From assembly GCA_001779115.1 (NCBI GenBank), contig MFJF01000005.1:38849-76921 (forward strand): 38,073 bases of DNA, given 5' to 3'. The notes under the pieces were generated by a model. The model ran no database searches, had not been told where the DNA came from, and worked only from the letters and a program-made list of their open reading frames with translations. Below are positions 15,243-23,291 of this stretch, piece by piece (the first letter of the stretch is position 1; the number at the start of each line of letters is the position of its first letter). This DNA is from Candidatus Gottesmanbacteria bacterium RIFCSPHIGHO2_01_FULL_40_15. Lineage in GTDB: Bacteria > Patescibacteriota > Microgenomatia > 2-02-FULL-39-11. The translations under genes were made by a program, and so were the position numbers.

Positions 15243-15855
15243 AGTAGTATTCAATAATAAGCTGTTCATTAATGTCTTCCGCAACATCATCCCTTTTCGG
15301 TAACCGGACAACTTTTCCAACCGGACCCTTCCGGCTTAACCATGAAGGAATTTGAGGGTCTTTAATTTCCAGCATTTTTTTAACCGGCGGTGTTTGCAGT
15401 ATTTTCAGTTTCAGACTAATTACCATATCCGGTTTAACCTGAAAGGACGGAATATCTACTTTTTTATCATTTACGGATACATGACCATGGGTAACATATT
15501 GCCTGGCGGCATCTCTGGTAGGAGCAATATTAAGCCTGTAAAGAACGTTATCAAGCCGCCTCTCAAGCATTGTTAATAATGCTTCTCCGGTATTTCCGAG
15601 TTCCATTTCAGCAATTTTAAAGTATTTGGAAAACTGTTTTTCCAAAAGTCCATAGATTCTTTTTACTTTCTGTTTTTCCCTCAGCTGAATACCGAAGTCG
15701 GACATTTTTCTCTTTCTTTTCTGTCCGTGCACACCCGGTGTTATTTTTAGTCTTTTCAATAAATTGTGATGGGAATTAGATCCGGGTGTTTTTAGTCCTA
15801 AATCCACCCCTTCCCGTCTGGCCAATCTGTTTTTCGGACCTCTATATCTTGCCAT
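15235..15855 (-). CDS. rpsD: ribosomal protein uS4 (zinc-free form)
   Basis: Primary 16S rRNA binder at the 5' domain and fidelity protein. The 206 residues have the N-terminal domain (MARYRGPKNRLARREGVDLGL, ITPGVHGQKRKRKMSDFGIQL) and the S4 RNA-binding domain MLERRLDNVLYRLNIAPTRD plus ARQYVTHGHVSVNDKKVDIPS. The N-terminal cysteine cluster is absent, so this is the C-minus form. It follows rpsK after a 65-nt gap with a long hairpin, a candidate for S4 autoregulation. It precedes rpoA. Confidence 0.97.
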   Translation of the reverse strand: MARYRGPKNRLARREGVDLGLKTPGSNSHHNLLKRLKITPGVHGQKRKRKMSDFGIQLREKQKVKRIYGLLEKQFSKYFKIAEMELGNTGEALLTMLERRLDNVLYRLNIAPTRDAARQYVTHGHVSVNDKKVDIPSFQVKPDMVISLKLKILQTPPVKKMLEIKDPQIPSWLSRKGPVGKVVRLPKRDDVAEDINEQLIIEYYSR

Positions 15856-15878
15856 AGTAATAACTTAATTAATAAATA

Positions 15879-15909
15879 CCGCTCCAAAAAAGAATAATTT
15901 GAGGAGCGG
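15879..15909 (-). promoter_or_regulatory. hairpin in the rpsK-rpsD spacer
   Basis: CCGCTCC/GGAGCGG (7 bp, 17-nt AT-rich loop) lies 24 nt before the rpsD ATG. On the minus strand only TATTTATT follows, so termination is doubtful. On the plus strand the stem is followed by GTTTTTAT. A leader structure before rpsD is a plausible S4 binding site, as S4 controls its own gene in several bacteria. Confidence 0.35.
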
Positions 15910-15920
15910 GTTTTTATAAA

Positions 15921-16289
15921 CTATACTCTTCTTTTTTTCTTAGGCCGAACCCCATTATGGGGCATCGGCGTAACATCAGCAATCATTGTTATCTGCAAAC
16001 CGGCACTTTTCAATGCTCTTAAAGCAGCATCACGACCCGATCCCGGTCCTTTTATGAAAACGTCAACACTTCTTAATCTATTTTTCATCATTACTTTTTT
16101 AACAACCTGATCAACGGCGGAAGTCGCGGCAAAAGGAGTTGATTTCCTGGTACCTTTAAATCCGACACTGCCTGAACTGCCCCAACCGAGAGTATTGCCG
16201 TCAACATCGGTTACAGTAACAATTGTATTATTAAATGTAGAAGAAATAAAAACTTTACCTTTTTCCGCTATTTTTCCTGATTTTTTCAT
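15921..16289 (-). CDS. rpsK: ribosomal protein uS11
   Basis: Platform protein of the small subunit near the E-site mRNA path. The family motifs are [46 protein letters not shown]-type sequence in the first half and [18 protein letters not shown] in the second. The C-terminus is [16 protein letters not shown], the conserved HNGCRPPKRRRV-type tail, here with Val-Arg in place of Cys-Arg. The 122 residues are standard. It follows rpsM by 33 nt in the alpha operon order. Confidence 0.97.
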   Translation of the reverse strand: MKKSGKIAEKGKVFISSTFNNTIVTVTDVDGNTLGWGSSGSVGFKGTRKSTPFAATSAVDQVVKKVMMKNRLRSVDVFIKGPGSGRDAALRALKSAGLQITMIADVTPMPHNGVRPKKKRRV

Positions 16290-16322
16290 GAATTTTTTTT
16301 ACTTTTTTAAAAATATTATTTA

Positions 16323-16733
16323 TTATTCTTTTTGGCCTGTCGGTTTATCCAGCTTTGCTCTGATATCCTTCCGCATGGCACCGACTGTAGCACGTTTACC
16401 TCTTTTTGTTCGGGCATTGGATCTGGTTCTTTGCCCGCGGACAGGTAAACCCCGAGCATGCCTTAATCCCCGATAAGTATTAATTTCTTTAAGGTGTTTT
16501 ATATTTTCAGCAATTTCGGCGCGTAAATCCCCTTCAACTTTATAATTTTTATCAATAGCTTTTTGGAGGCGGTTAATTTCTTCTTCAGTCAAATTAAGCA
16601 CCTTTTTATTTGCTTCTACATTAGCATTTTCCAGTAAAAGACGGACATTACTCCTGCCTATTCCGTAAAGATAGGTCAATGCGATATCTATCCGTTTATG
16701 ATCTGGTAAATCTATTCCTGCAATTCTAGCCAT
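16323..16733 (-). CDS. rpsM: ribosomal protein uS13
   Basis: Small-subunit head protein that forms intersubunit bridges and touches P-site tRNA. It begins [26 protein letters not shown], has the helix-two-turn-helix region, and the signature [20 protein letters not shown] followed by a basic tail [20 protein letters not shown]. The 136 residues are slightly longer than the usual 118-125 because of the tail. The ATG lies 4 nt after the rpmJ stop. Confidence 0.97.
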   Translation of the reverse strand: MARIAGIDLPDHKRIDIALTYLYGIGRSNVRLLLENANVEANKKVLNLTEEEINRLQKAIDKNYKVEGDLRAEIAENIKHLKEINTYRGLRHARGLPVRGQRTRSNARTKRGKRATVGAMRKDIRAKLDKPTGQKE

Positions 16734-16737
16734 TAAA

Positions 16738-16851
16738 TTAACCCTGCCTTTGTTTATGCCTGGGATTTTCGCATATTATATATACTTTGCCGCGGCGAAC
16801 TACAACTTTGCATTTCTTGCATCTTTTTTCCACTGACGAATGTACTTTCAT
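16738..16851 (-). CDS. rpmJ: ribosomal protein bL36
   Basis: Tiny zinc-binding large-subunit protein of 37 residues. Translation of the gap between infA and rpsM gives [14 protein letters not shown], then a [21 protein letters not shown] tail. The zinc ligands C11, C14, C27 and H32 are all present, so this is the C-plus form. It occupies the standard place between infA and rpsM. The length is the family norm. Confidence 0.96.
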   Translation of the reverse strand: MKVHSSVEKRCKKCKVVVRRGKVYIICENPRHKQRQG

Positions 16852-16874
16852 TATTAATATATAAATAAACTAAG

Positions 16875-17093
16875 CTATTTCAGCCTGTATGTAATTCTTC
16901 CTTTACCCAGATCATAAGGGGTTGTTTCCACCTTTACTTTATCCCCAGGCAGAATTTTAATATAATGTATCCTCATTTTCCCAGATAAGTGACACAACAA
17001 TATACGGTCATTTTCTAATTTTACCCTGAATAAAGTGTTGGGCAGTGATTCAATTACCGTTCCTACTTCTTCAGTGGTTCCCTTATGAGTCAT
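16875..17093 (-). CDS. infA: translation initiation factor IF-1
   Basis: Single OB-fold protein that blocks the A site during initiation. The 72 residues contain [41 protein letters not shown] and [18 protein letters not shown], all family hallmarks. The first ten residues ([10 protein letters not shown]) differ from the more usual KEE-rich start. The ATG overlaps the end of map by 11 nt. It is followed by rpmJ, as in many bacteria. Confidence 0.96.
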   Translation of the reverse strand: MTHKGTTEEVGTVIESLPNTLFRVKLENDRILLCHLSGKMRIHYIKILPGDKVKVETTPYDLGKGRITYRLK

Positions 17094-17865
17094 ATTTTTT
17101 GGTCAAAAGAATAATACCGTGGGATGATATTGCCACGGTAGCCTCAAAGAGTCCAGACATTTTACCATCTTTTGTTTGTATTGTCCATCCGTCTCCCCTT
17201 TTAATTACAACTTCTGAAGTTCCCATATTATAGATAACCTCAACAGCAAAAACATTTCCGGGAACAATTTCGGGAGTTTCCAAGCGCGGACGGCTGACAT
17301 AACAGGGAATTTCCGGTTCTTCATGAAGCTTTCGGCCGATACCATGTCCGATCAGGCTTTTGACAACATTAAATCCACCTGATTCAACGGTATTTTGAAT
17401 AGCTTCAGAAATATCATAAATATAATTTCCTTCCTTGACCTGATCCAGAGAATTATTTAATGCCTGCCGGCCAATCTGTAAAAAATTTTCCTTTTCTTTC
17501 GCATTTTTCTCAGAAGGATTCTTAAGATAAACCGACCAGGAAGAATCCGTATGAAATCCGCGGTAAAATACTCCGCAATCGATACCGATAATATCACCTG
17601 GCCTGGCTTTATAACTATTTGGAATACCGTGAACCACAATATCATTTACACAGGCACAAATAGTCCATTTATATCCCGGGACCATTTTAAATGAGGGATC
17701 TGCCCCGCTTTTTGTAATTTCCGTCTCAGCCAAATTGTCAAGTTCCAGCATCGATACGCCAATTTTCAGGCTGCTTAACATTTTAGTCATAACATTATTC
17801 AAAATCATACCTCCTTCCTGCATGATTTTTATTTCCTTATCAGACTTTAATTCAATCCCCGTCAT
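17083..17865 (-). CDS. map: methionine aminopeptidase, type I
   Basis: Removes the N-terminal Met from new proteins. The dinuclear metal site can be traced: two Asp in [16 protein letters not shown], His in [18 protein letters not shown], Glu in [10 protein letters not shown] (usually TIEP) and Glu in LFEATVAIS. The substrate His of the [11 protein letters not shown] motif is also present. The 260 residues are usual for type Ia enzymes without a zinc-finger extension. It overlaps the upstream kinase gene by 14 nt and infA by 11 nt. Confidence 0.95.
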   Translation of the reverse strand: MTGIELKSDKEIKIMQEGGMILNNVMTKMLSSLKIGVSMLELDNLAETEITKSGADPSFKMVPGYKWTICACVNDIVVHGIPNSYKARPGDIIGIDCGVFYRGFHTDSSWSVYLKNPSEKNAKEKENFLQIGRQALNNSLDQVKEGNYIYDISEAIQNTVESGGFNVVKSLIGHGIGRKLHEEPEIPCYVSRPRLETPEIVPGNVFAVEVIYNMGTSEVVIKRGDGWTIQTKDGKMSGLFEATVAISSHGIILLTKKYDS

Positions 17866-18421
17866 TATTGTTGACAGAATTTATAATATGGTGAAGTTGG
17901 CGAAAAAACTTATCCTTGGAATCATTATTCCTGATAATAAAATCTGCGGTTTTTTTCAATGAATTAATTTTTAAATCATTAATTTCGTAATCATCTCTTT
18001 TCTTTATATCCTTTTCTGACAGATTTCTTGAAATCCTTTTAATTAGCCTTTTTATCCGTATCTGTTTCCGGCTTTCAAGAAAAATTATTTTTATTGAAGA
18101 CAAATAACGCTTAAAGTATTTATACTCCTCTGGACTACGCATTCCTTCAACAACTGCCAGATTATTTTTTTTCAAAATCGAAAATATTTGCCTAATATTT
18201 TTTCTGGCATATACATCAAGGCCGTAAATCCCCCTCAGTTTTCTTCTTATTTTATATTCGTTTTCCTCCGTAGACTGTAATTTTTGCTTCTTAAGATAAC
18301 TTCCGGTAATATCACCCATTCTGATAACCGGAATATTTTTATTAACAAAAAAATTCCCGGCTATTGTTTTTCCTGTTCCGGGCAAACCCGTAAGGATAAC
18401 AACAGTTTTAGACATTTTCAA
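17852..18421 (-). CDS. P-loop nucleotide kinase of the UPF0200 / dephospho-CoA kinase-like type
   Basis: A 189-residue P-loop protein. Walker A is GLPGTGKT (residues 12-19), followed by VIRMGDITG, then EENEYKIRRKLRGIYGLDVYARK, VVEGMRSPEEYKYFKR, KIIFLESRKQIRIKRL and KKRDDYEINDLKINSLKKTADFIIRN segments. This motif order resembles the UPF0200 family known mainly from archaea, within COG0237, which also holds CoaE. The reaction is unproven: dephospho-CoA or another small nucleotide are possible substrates. It lies between adk (8 nt upstream) and map (14-nt overlap), so it is co-expressed with the ribosome. Confidence 0.7.
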   Translation of the reverse strand: MKMSKTVVILTGLPGTGKTIAGNFFVNKNIPVIRMGDITGSYLKKQKLQSTEENEYKIRRKLRGIYGLDVYARKNIRQIFSILKKNNLAVVEGMRSPEEYKYFKRYLSSIKIIFLESRKQIRIKRLIKRISRNLSEKDIKKRDDYEINDLKINSLKKTADFIIRNNDSKDKFFRQLHHIINSVNNNDGD

Positions 18422-18429
18422 ATCAGATC

Positions 18430-18999
18430 TTACAGAAAATCTAAAATTGCCTGGCTCACTTCTTCAACTGACCGATTACCTTCAACCTGTAACAAAATTC
18501 CCAAATTTTTAAAATAATTTACCAACTCCTGTTCCATTTGCCTGTATTCTTTCAATCTCTTCCTTATCCTGCCAGGAGTATCATGAGAAATCCTGCTTCC
18601 GGGAAACAGTTTCCTTTTTCTTATTATTAGCCGGTCGTAAGCTTCATTATCACTAATATTAAGATAAATAAATTTATCGATCGCATATCCTATTTTATCC
18701 ACATAGGAAACCAGAAATTCTGCCTGATTGATATTTCTGGGAAATCCGTCCAGTATAAAACCTTTTTTTGACTGCGGCTCTTTTAATTTATCACGCCAAA
18801 GTTGATACATGATGTCATCCTGAACATAGCTTCCCGATTCCAAAGCCAAACGACAAATCCTGCCAATTCTGTTATTCATTTCGGCTGCTTTTCTTACTAA
18901 ATCTCCCGAAGTTAAAACCGGCAAATTCAGTTCCCGGGATAAAATTTGCGCCTGTGTCCCTTTGCCGGATCCTTCAGGGCCGTAAATAATCAGATGCAT
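18430..18999 (-). CDS. adk: adenylate kinase, short LID form
   Basis: Interconverts ATP+AMP and 2 ADP. P-loop GPEGSGKGTQ (residues 8-17), AMP site LTSGDLVRKAAEMN, and the motif GFILDGFPRNINQAEFL are clear. The LID is short with no zinc cysteines. The usual GRxDDT of the LID reads RISHDT here, so the Arg and first Asp are shifted or replaced. IRKRLKEYRQMEQELVNYF follows normally. At 189 residues it is shorter than E. coli Adk (214). It sits 6 nt after secY, the common secY-adk-map order, with no Shine-Dalgarno site. Confidence 0.93.
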   Translation of the reverse strand: MHLIIYGPEGSGKGTQAQILSRELNLPVLTSGDLVRKAAEMNNRIGRICRLALESGSYVQDDIMYQLWRDKLKEPQSKKGFILDGFPRNINQAEFLVSYVDKIGYAIDKFIYLNISDNEAYDRLIIRKRKLFPGSRISHDTPGRIRKRLKEYRQMEQELVNYFKNLGILLQVEGNRSVEEVSQAILDFL

Positions 19000-19005
19000 T
19001 GAGAT

Positions 19006-20292
19006 TTACTTCAGAAAACCTTCGTAACTTCGCATTACCAGTTGGGCCTCTATCTGTTTTACAGTTTCCAGTACTACAGAAACTACAATCAGAATTGAAG
19101 TACCGCCTATGGTTAAGGCTGATATTCCGCTTATTTGACGCGCGATTGCAGGCATAACTGCAATTACTCCCAAAAAAACCGCTCCGGCCATGGTTATTCT
19201 GGTTAAAATGTAATTGAGATAATTGGCTGTAGGAGTACCCGGCCTAATTCCGGGAATGAAACCGCCGTATTTTTGTATTTCTGAGGAAATTTTCTGAGGA
19301 TTAAAAGTAATGGCTGTATAAAAATAAGTAAAACCGATTACCAGTAAAAAATAAAATAGGTTATAAACAAGACCTTCAGAAGAAAAAAGCGATACCAGAA
19401 AATTGGCTGCACCTCTAAGTGTATTATTGGGAATCTGTGCGGCAAACCGGCCGACCAGTTGTGGTAATAATACGATGGAAACGGCAAAGATTATGGGAAT
19501 TACACCGGCCTGATTCAATCTTAAGGGCAAGTAGGTTGTTGAACCCCCGTAAAGTTTGTTTCCCCTGATTCTTTTCGCATATGTTACCGGTACCTGGCGG
19601 ACTGCTTCGTTAATAAATACAATTCCAGCGACAACAACAAAACTTAATGCTCCGAAAATAAGAATATTGGAAACCAACTCCTGGGAAACCAGAGACAGGG
19701 TTTGTCCGAAAAAAACAGGCAGACGACCGACTATACCGGCAAAAATAAGCAGAGAAATTCCGTTACCAATACCAAATTCCGAAATAAGTTCACCCAACCA
19801 CATGAGAAGTACAGTACCGGCAGTCATTGTTGTCATAAGAGAGATTAAAAACAAAGGCGATAGCGATTCGATAATTCCCTGATTTCTCAATAACGCATAC
19901 ATACCCAGCGATTGAAGAACTGCCAAAGGAATAGTAAGGAAACGGGTATACTGATTTATCTTTTCCCTGCCCGATTCCCCTTCTTTTTGCAGTTCTTCGA
20001 GTTTGGGAAAAACAATAGTTAAAAGCTGAAGTATGATGGAAGCGTTAATATAAGGATTAAGTCCGATAGCCATTACGGAAAAATTGGCCAGAGTACCGCC
20101 TGAAAAAATATCAAGAAGACCCAGGAATTCACTTTGAGCAAAAAGAGCTTTAAGCTTTTCAAGATTTACTCCTGGAACCGGAATGTGCGCAAAAATTCTG
20201 AAGGCAAAAAAAATTAAAGCTGTAAAAATTATTTTTTTCCGGAGTTCTGGTGTTTTAAATGCAAGAATTATGGGTCTCAAATATTTATTCAT
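19006..20292 (-). CDS. secY: protein translocase subunit SecY
   Basis: Channel subunit of the Sec translocon. The 428 residues have ten membrane segments. Characteristic motifs are AHIPVPGVN (first periplasmic part), [15 protein letters not shown]-type [19 protein letters not shown] (pore and TM2), the [18 protein letters not shown] loop, VPVTYAKR and [18 protein letters not shown], and [13 protein letters not shown]. The start overlaps the rplO stop by 4 nt. It feeds membrane insertion for the envelope proteins seen elsewhere. Confidence 0.98.
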   Translation of the reverse strand: MNKYLRPIILAFKTPELRKKIIFTALIFFAFRIFAHIPVPGVNLEKLKALFAQSEFLGLLDIFSGGTLANFSVMAIGLNPYINASIILQLLTIVFPKLEELQKEGESGREKINQYTRFLTIPLAVLQSLGMYALLRNQGIIESLSPLFLISLMTTMTAGTVLLMWLGELISEFGIGNGISLLIFAGIVGRLPVFFGQTLSLVSQELVSNILIFGALSFVVVAGIVFINEAVRQVPVTYAKRIRGNKLYGGSTTYLPLRLNQAGVIPIIFAVSIVLLPQLVGRFAAQIPNNTLRGAANFLVSLFSSEGLVYNLFYFLLVIGFTYFYTAITFNPQKISSEIQKYGGFIPGIRPGTPTANYLNYILTRITMAGAVFLGVIAVMPAIARQISGISALTIGGTSILIVVSVVLETVKQIEAQLVMRSYEGFLK

Positions 20293-20741
20293 ACCTTAGA
20301 ACTTAATACTTTACCTCCGGCTGAAATTATTTTTTTTGCAGCAGATTTGGACGTGGGAATATTTATCTGGAGCGGAACTTTTACCTGACCGTCTCCCAAT
20401 AATTTAACACCATAAACAAGTGCCAAATCTTTTTTAACAAACCGTTTTTCGAATAGAAAATTAACATCTACCACAGTATTTTTGGGAACAGATTCCAAAT
20501 CTTTAAGATTTATAATTAAAGGTTTAGAATTTACTCTTTTATTTCTGCCTTTACCCCTGAAAAGCGGCAGCCGTCTGACAAATTGTACTCCGGCTAAACC
20601 CTGACTTAGGGGAATTTTCCCCCTTGATTTTTGTCCTTTTGTACCCCTGCCGCCGGTTTTACCTTTGCCTGATCCCAATCCCTGGCCGAGTCTTTTTTTC
20701 TTTCCTTTTGATGTTTTGGATAAATTATTCAGATTAACCAT
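20289..20741 (-). CDS. rplO: ribosomal protein uL15
   Basis: Large-subunit protein with a long glycine- and lysine-rich N-terminal extension ([28 protein letters not shown]), followed by [17 protein letters not shown] and the globular domain ending in [13 protein letters not shown]. The 150 residues are standard. It begins 3 nt after rpsE; normally rpmD (uL30) lies between these two genes, and here there is no room for it. Confidence 0.97.
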   Translation of the reverse strand: MVNLNNLSKTSKGKKKRLGQGLGSGKGKTGGRGTKGQKSRGKIPLSQGLAGVQFVRRLPLFRGKGRNKRVNSKPLIINLKDLESVPKNTVVDVNFLFEKRFVKKDLALVYGVKLLGDGQVKVPLQINIPTSKSAAKKIISAGGKVLSSKV

Positions 20742-20744
20742 AAT

Positions 20745-21185
20745 TTAGACTTTTTTTAATTTTTTTAATGCAGCGAATGCGGCATATACATTAGATGCTT
20801 TATTATCCGTACCTAAAATTTTTGAAACAATATTTTTTATTCCAGCAGCTTCAATAACAGCCCTGATACTGCCGCCTGCTCTGATACCGGTTCCGGGCGG
20901 TGCCGGTTTCAGAAAAATTTTTGCGGCACCCAGCTTTAACCTTATTTCATGCGGAATAGATGTTTTAACAATTGGTACATCAATCATATGTTTTTTCGCA
21001 TAACTTGAGGCTTTTCTTATCGAAGACGCAACATCAACCGCTTTTCCCAAACCCACACCGACTCGGCCTTTTTTATTACCGACAACAACCAAAGTGGAAA
21101 AACCGATCTTATTACCGCCGGATGTTTTTTTGGAAACCCGGTTAACTGAAATCACTTTTTCAACAAATTCATCTCCGTTTATCAT
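20745..21185 (-). CDS. rpsE: ribosomal protein uS5
   Basis: Fidelity protein at the mRNA entry and decoding side of the small subunit. It has the double-stranded RNA-binding N-terminal part FVEKVISVNRVSKKTSGGN and the motif VVVGNKKGRVGVGLGKAVDV, then IFLKPAPPGTGIRAGGSIRAVIEAAG-type sequence. At 146 residues it is shorter than E. coli uS5 (167), with little beyond the core at either end. The start overlaps the rplR stop by 4 nt. Confidence 0.97.
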   Translation of the reverse strand: MINGDEFVEKVISVNRVSKKTSGGNKIGFSTLVVVGNKKGRVGVGLGKAVDVASSIRKASSYAKKHMIDVPIVKTSIPHEIRLKLGAAKIFLKPAPPGTGIRAGGSIRAVIEAAGIKNIVSKILGTDNKASNVYAAFAALKKLKKV

Positions 21186-21541
21186 ATTTTAAGTCCATTG
21201 TCTCTGGCCTTATCTGCCAGAATTTTAATCCGACCGTGATAATGATATCCCCGCCGGTCAAAAACAACTTTATTAATTTTTGCTTTTTTAGCTTTCTTGG
21301 CAAGCAATTGCCCAACCAAAGAAGCGATTTCCTGAGGCTTCAGATTTTTTAAATTTTGGGACTTTAGCTCTTTTTGATGGACTGATAACAACGTCTTGCC
21401 ACTGAAATCATCAATAAGCTGGGCACTGATGTATTTATTGGAACGGAATACGGCCAGACGAGGTCGGGATGAGGAACCGCGTATCCCTTTGGCAATAATT
21501 GATTTTTTCTTGTTTCGAATCAGCAAATGTCTTGGTATCAT
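21182..21541 (-). CDS. rplR: ribosomal protein uL18
   Basis: Binds 5S rRNA in the central protuberance together with uL5. It has a basic N-terminus (MIPRHLLIRNKKKSIIAKGI), the RPRLAVFRSNKYISAQLIDD motif, and KVVFDRRGYHYHGRIKILAD with the conserved YHGR near the C-terminus. The 119 residues are the normal length. It lies 14 nt after rplF. Confidence 0.97.
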   Translation of the reverse strand: MIPRHLLIRNKKKSIIAKGIRGSSSRPRLAVFRSNKYISAQLIDDFSGKTLLSVHQKELKSQNLKNLKPQEIASLVGQLLAKKAKKAKINKVVFDRRGYHYHGRIKILADKARDNGLKI

Positions 21542-21555
21542 AATATATTAAATTT

Positions 21556-22116
21556 TTATTTTCCGGGTGCACCGCCAACGGCTTTGGCAGCTTTTCCAAC
21601 TTTCTTTCTGATAGTTTCTCCCAAATACCTGATTCCTTTGCCTTTATAAGGCTCCGGCGGACGGACACGTCTTATTGTAGCGGCAATTTCACCAACGAGA
21701 TATTTATTGATTCCGGTTACAGTAATTTTACTATCGCTAACTTTAAACGAAATTCCTTCAGGAGCAATTATCGGGACCGGGTGGGAAAAGCCAACATGAA
21801 GTGTAAGTTTATTACCCTCAATTTGCGCCCGATAACCTACTCCGATCATTTCCAAAGTTTTATGCCAACCAGACTTAACACCGGTGACTGCATTTCTTGT
21901 CAATGAATAATAAAGCCCCAATAGGCTCAAATCCTTTTGGTCGCCTTTTTTTTTAAAAGTGATCATATTAGATTCCAGAACAGGCTGAAGCTCTTGGGGT
22001 ACCGGTAAAGTCAATGAACCAAGAGGACCGGACACGACCATGTTATTACCGTCAATATCAACCTTGACTTCGGATTCAATTGTAATTGGTTTTTTTAATT
22101 TAGCCATTTTATTCAC
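21556..22116 (-). CDS. rplF: ribosomal protein uL6
   Basis: Large-subunit protein near the factor-binding centre, with two similar domains. The MSRIG-type start is replaced by MNKMAKLKKPITIESEVKVD; KMAKLKK may in fact start at the second Met. The hallmark MIGVGYRAQIEGNKLTLHVGFSHPV-type segment and the C-terminal PPEPYKGKGIRYLGE are intact. The 186 residues are slightly above the norm through a Lys/Gly/Ala-rich tail. It overlaps the rpsH stop by 4 nt. Confidence 0.97.
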   Translation of the reverse strand: MNKMAKLKKPITIESEVKVDIDGNNMVVSGPLGSLTLPVPQELQPVLESNMITFKKKGDQKDLSLLGLYYSLTRNAVTGVKSGWHKTLEMIGVGYRAQIEGNKLTLHVGFSHPVPIIAPEGISFKVSDSKITVTGINKYLVGEIAATIRRVRPPEPYKGKGIRYLGETIRKKVGKAAKAVGGAPGK

Positions 22117-22502
22117 CAGATTTTACAGATTAACTCTCCTCCCAGTTTCTTTTTTCTGGCTTCCTTATCAGAAATAACTCCTTCGGGAGTTGATAATAAA
22201 GCTATTCCCAAACCGCTATAAACTCTAGGAATTTCCTTATAACCGGTGTAAGAACGCCTCCCCGGTTTGCTGATAATTTTAATATCAGTTATTTTGGGTT
22301 TTTTATCCTGATAAAGCAGGTCTATTAATAAATTTTTACCGACTTTTGCATTTTTTACTTCAATTTTTCCGAGAAAACCGTAGCGGCTCAATACGTTAGC
22401 CAGTGCCTGCTTATACTTTGAATGAGGTATTTCTACCCGGGTTTTCCGGGCCATATAAGCATTTTTTACTCTTATAAGAAAATCAGAAACAGGATCAGTC
22501 AT
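22113..22502 (-). CDS. rpsH: ribosomal protein uS8
   Basis: Binds the central domain of 16S rRNA; in many bacteria it represses the spc operon by binding its mRNA near rplE. It begins MTDPVSDFLIRVKNAYMARK and ends with the conserved STPEGVISDKEARKKKLGGELICKIW, the STSxG..T...A....GGE..C.VW signature. The 129 residues are standard. It lies 9 nt after rpsN. Confidence 0.97.
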   Translation of the reverse strand: MTDPVSDFLIRVKNAYMARKTRVEIPHSKYKQALANVLSRYGFLGKIEVKNAKVGKNLLIDLLYQDKKPKITDIKIISKPGRRSYTGYKEIPRVYSGLGIALLSTPEGVISDKEARKKKLGGELICKIW

Positions 22503-22511
22503 AATATTTGT

Positions 22512-22697
22512 TTACCAACTGGCTTTAATAACTCCGGGTAACTGGCCTTTGTGCGCCAGTTCCCTGAAGCATAAACGACATAAACCGAACCGGCGGTAAA
22601 ACCCCCGGCTTCGTCCGCACAATTGACAACGATTACGGAATCTAACGGTAAACTTTTGCTTTTTTTTGAATTTGACAATATCAGATTTTTTAGCCAT
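22512..22697 (-). CDS. rpsN: ribosomal protein uS14, zinc-binding type
   Basis: Small-subunit head protein, 61 residues. C24, C27, C40 and C43 form the zinc ribbon ([22 protein letters not shown]), so this is the C-plus form. The C-terminal [20 protein letters not shown] is the conserved RNA-binding tail. An overlapping longer frame (to 22702) is a shadow. The gene has no Shine-Dalgarno sequence and is preceded by its own promoter-like sequence, unlike its close-packed neighbours. Confidence 0.96.
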   Translation of the reverse strand: MAKKSDIVKFKKKQKFTVRFRNRCQLCGRSRGFYRRFGLCRLCFRELAHKGQLPGVIKASW

Positions 22698-22712
22698 ATC
22701 ATTTGGTATGAA

Positions 22713-22739
22713 ATTATAGCACGCTTAGCAGTATATCAA
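22713..22739 (-). promoter_or_regulatory. promoter-like sequence inside the spc operon, before rpsN
   Basis: In the 51-nt gap between rplE and rpsN the minus strand has TTGATA, a 15-nt spacer and TGCTATAAT. The -10 hexamer is perfect and has the TGn extension. The predicted start lies about 9 nt before the rpsN ATG. The 15-nt spacer is short, which the extended -10 may compensate. Confidence 0.55.
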
Positions 22740-22748
22740 TTATTTCTT

Positions 22749-23288
22749 TCATTCTTTTTTAAACGGAAAACCGAGATGAGACATTAATTTTTTAGAAGAG
22801 TTTGCACCGGCATTTGTTACAAATGTTATTTCCAGTCCCCTGATTTTGTCAACCTGGCTGTAATCTATTTCCGGAAAAACTATCTGTTCTGATAAACCAA
22901 GCGTATAATTTCCCATTTTATCAAAACCGGTATTGGGAATGCCCCTGAAATCCCTGATACGGGGAAGAACGATTTTGGATAATTTTTCAATAAAATCAAA
23001 CATTTTCCTTGCTCTTAATGTAACTTTAATTCCGACAACATCACCTTTTCTGACTTTGAAAGTGGATATATCCTTCCGGGCAACGGTCGGAACAGCTTTT
23101 TGGCCGGTTATTATACTTAGCTGTTGGATCACCTGATCAATAACCTTTTTATTGCTAAGAGCCTCGCCCAGACCGACATTAATTACAACCTTTTCCAGTT
23201 TTGGAACTGACATGATGTTTTTCAGACCGAGTTCCTTAAATAACTGTTGCCTTCCTTTTTGATGATAATTATCGTAAAGAGTTGTCAT
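22749..23288 (-). CDS. rplE: ribosomal protein uL5
   Basis: Contacts 5S rRNA and the P-site tRNA. It contains MSVPKLEKVVINVGLGEA, the RKDISTFKVRKGDVVGIKVTLR segment, RIRDFRGIPNTGFDKMGNYTLGLSEQIVFPEID-type region and C-terminal ANSSKKLMSHLGFPF. The 179 residues are standard. It starts 3 nt after rplX, and the following 51-nt gap to rpsN is the longest within the spc part of the operon. Confidence 0.97.
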   Translation of the reverse strand: MTTLYDNYHQKGRQQLFKELGLKNIMSVPKLEKVVINVGLGEALSNKKVIDQVIQQLSIITGQKAVPTVARKDISTFKVRKGDVVGIKVTLRARKMFDFIEKLSKIVLPRIRDFRGIPNTGFDKMGNYTLGLSEQIVFPEIDYSQVDKIRGLEITFVTNAGANSSKKLMSHLGFPFKKE

Positions 23289-23291
23289 TTT

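Noticed and set aside
22499-22702. An overlapping minus-strand frame at rpsN
   Set aside because: It lies in another frame of the clear zinc-type uS14 gene and keeps none of its motifs.
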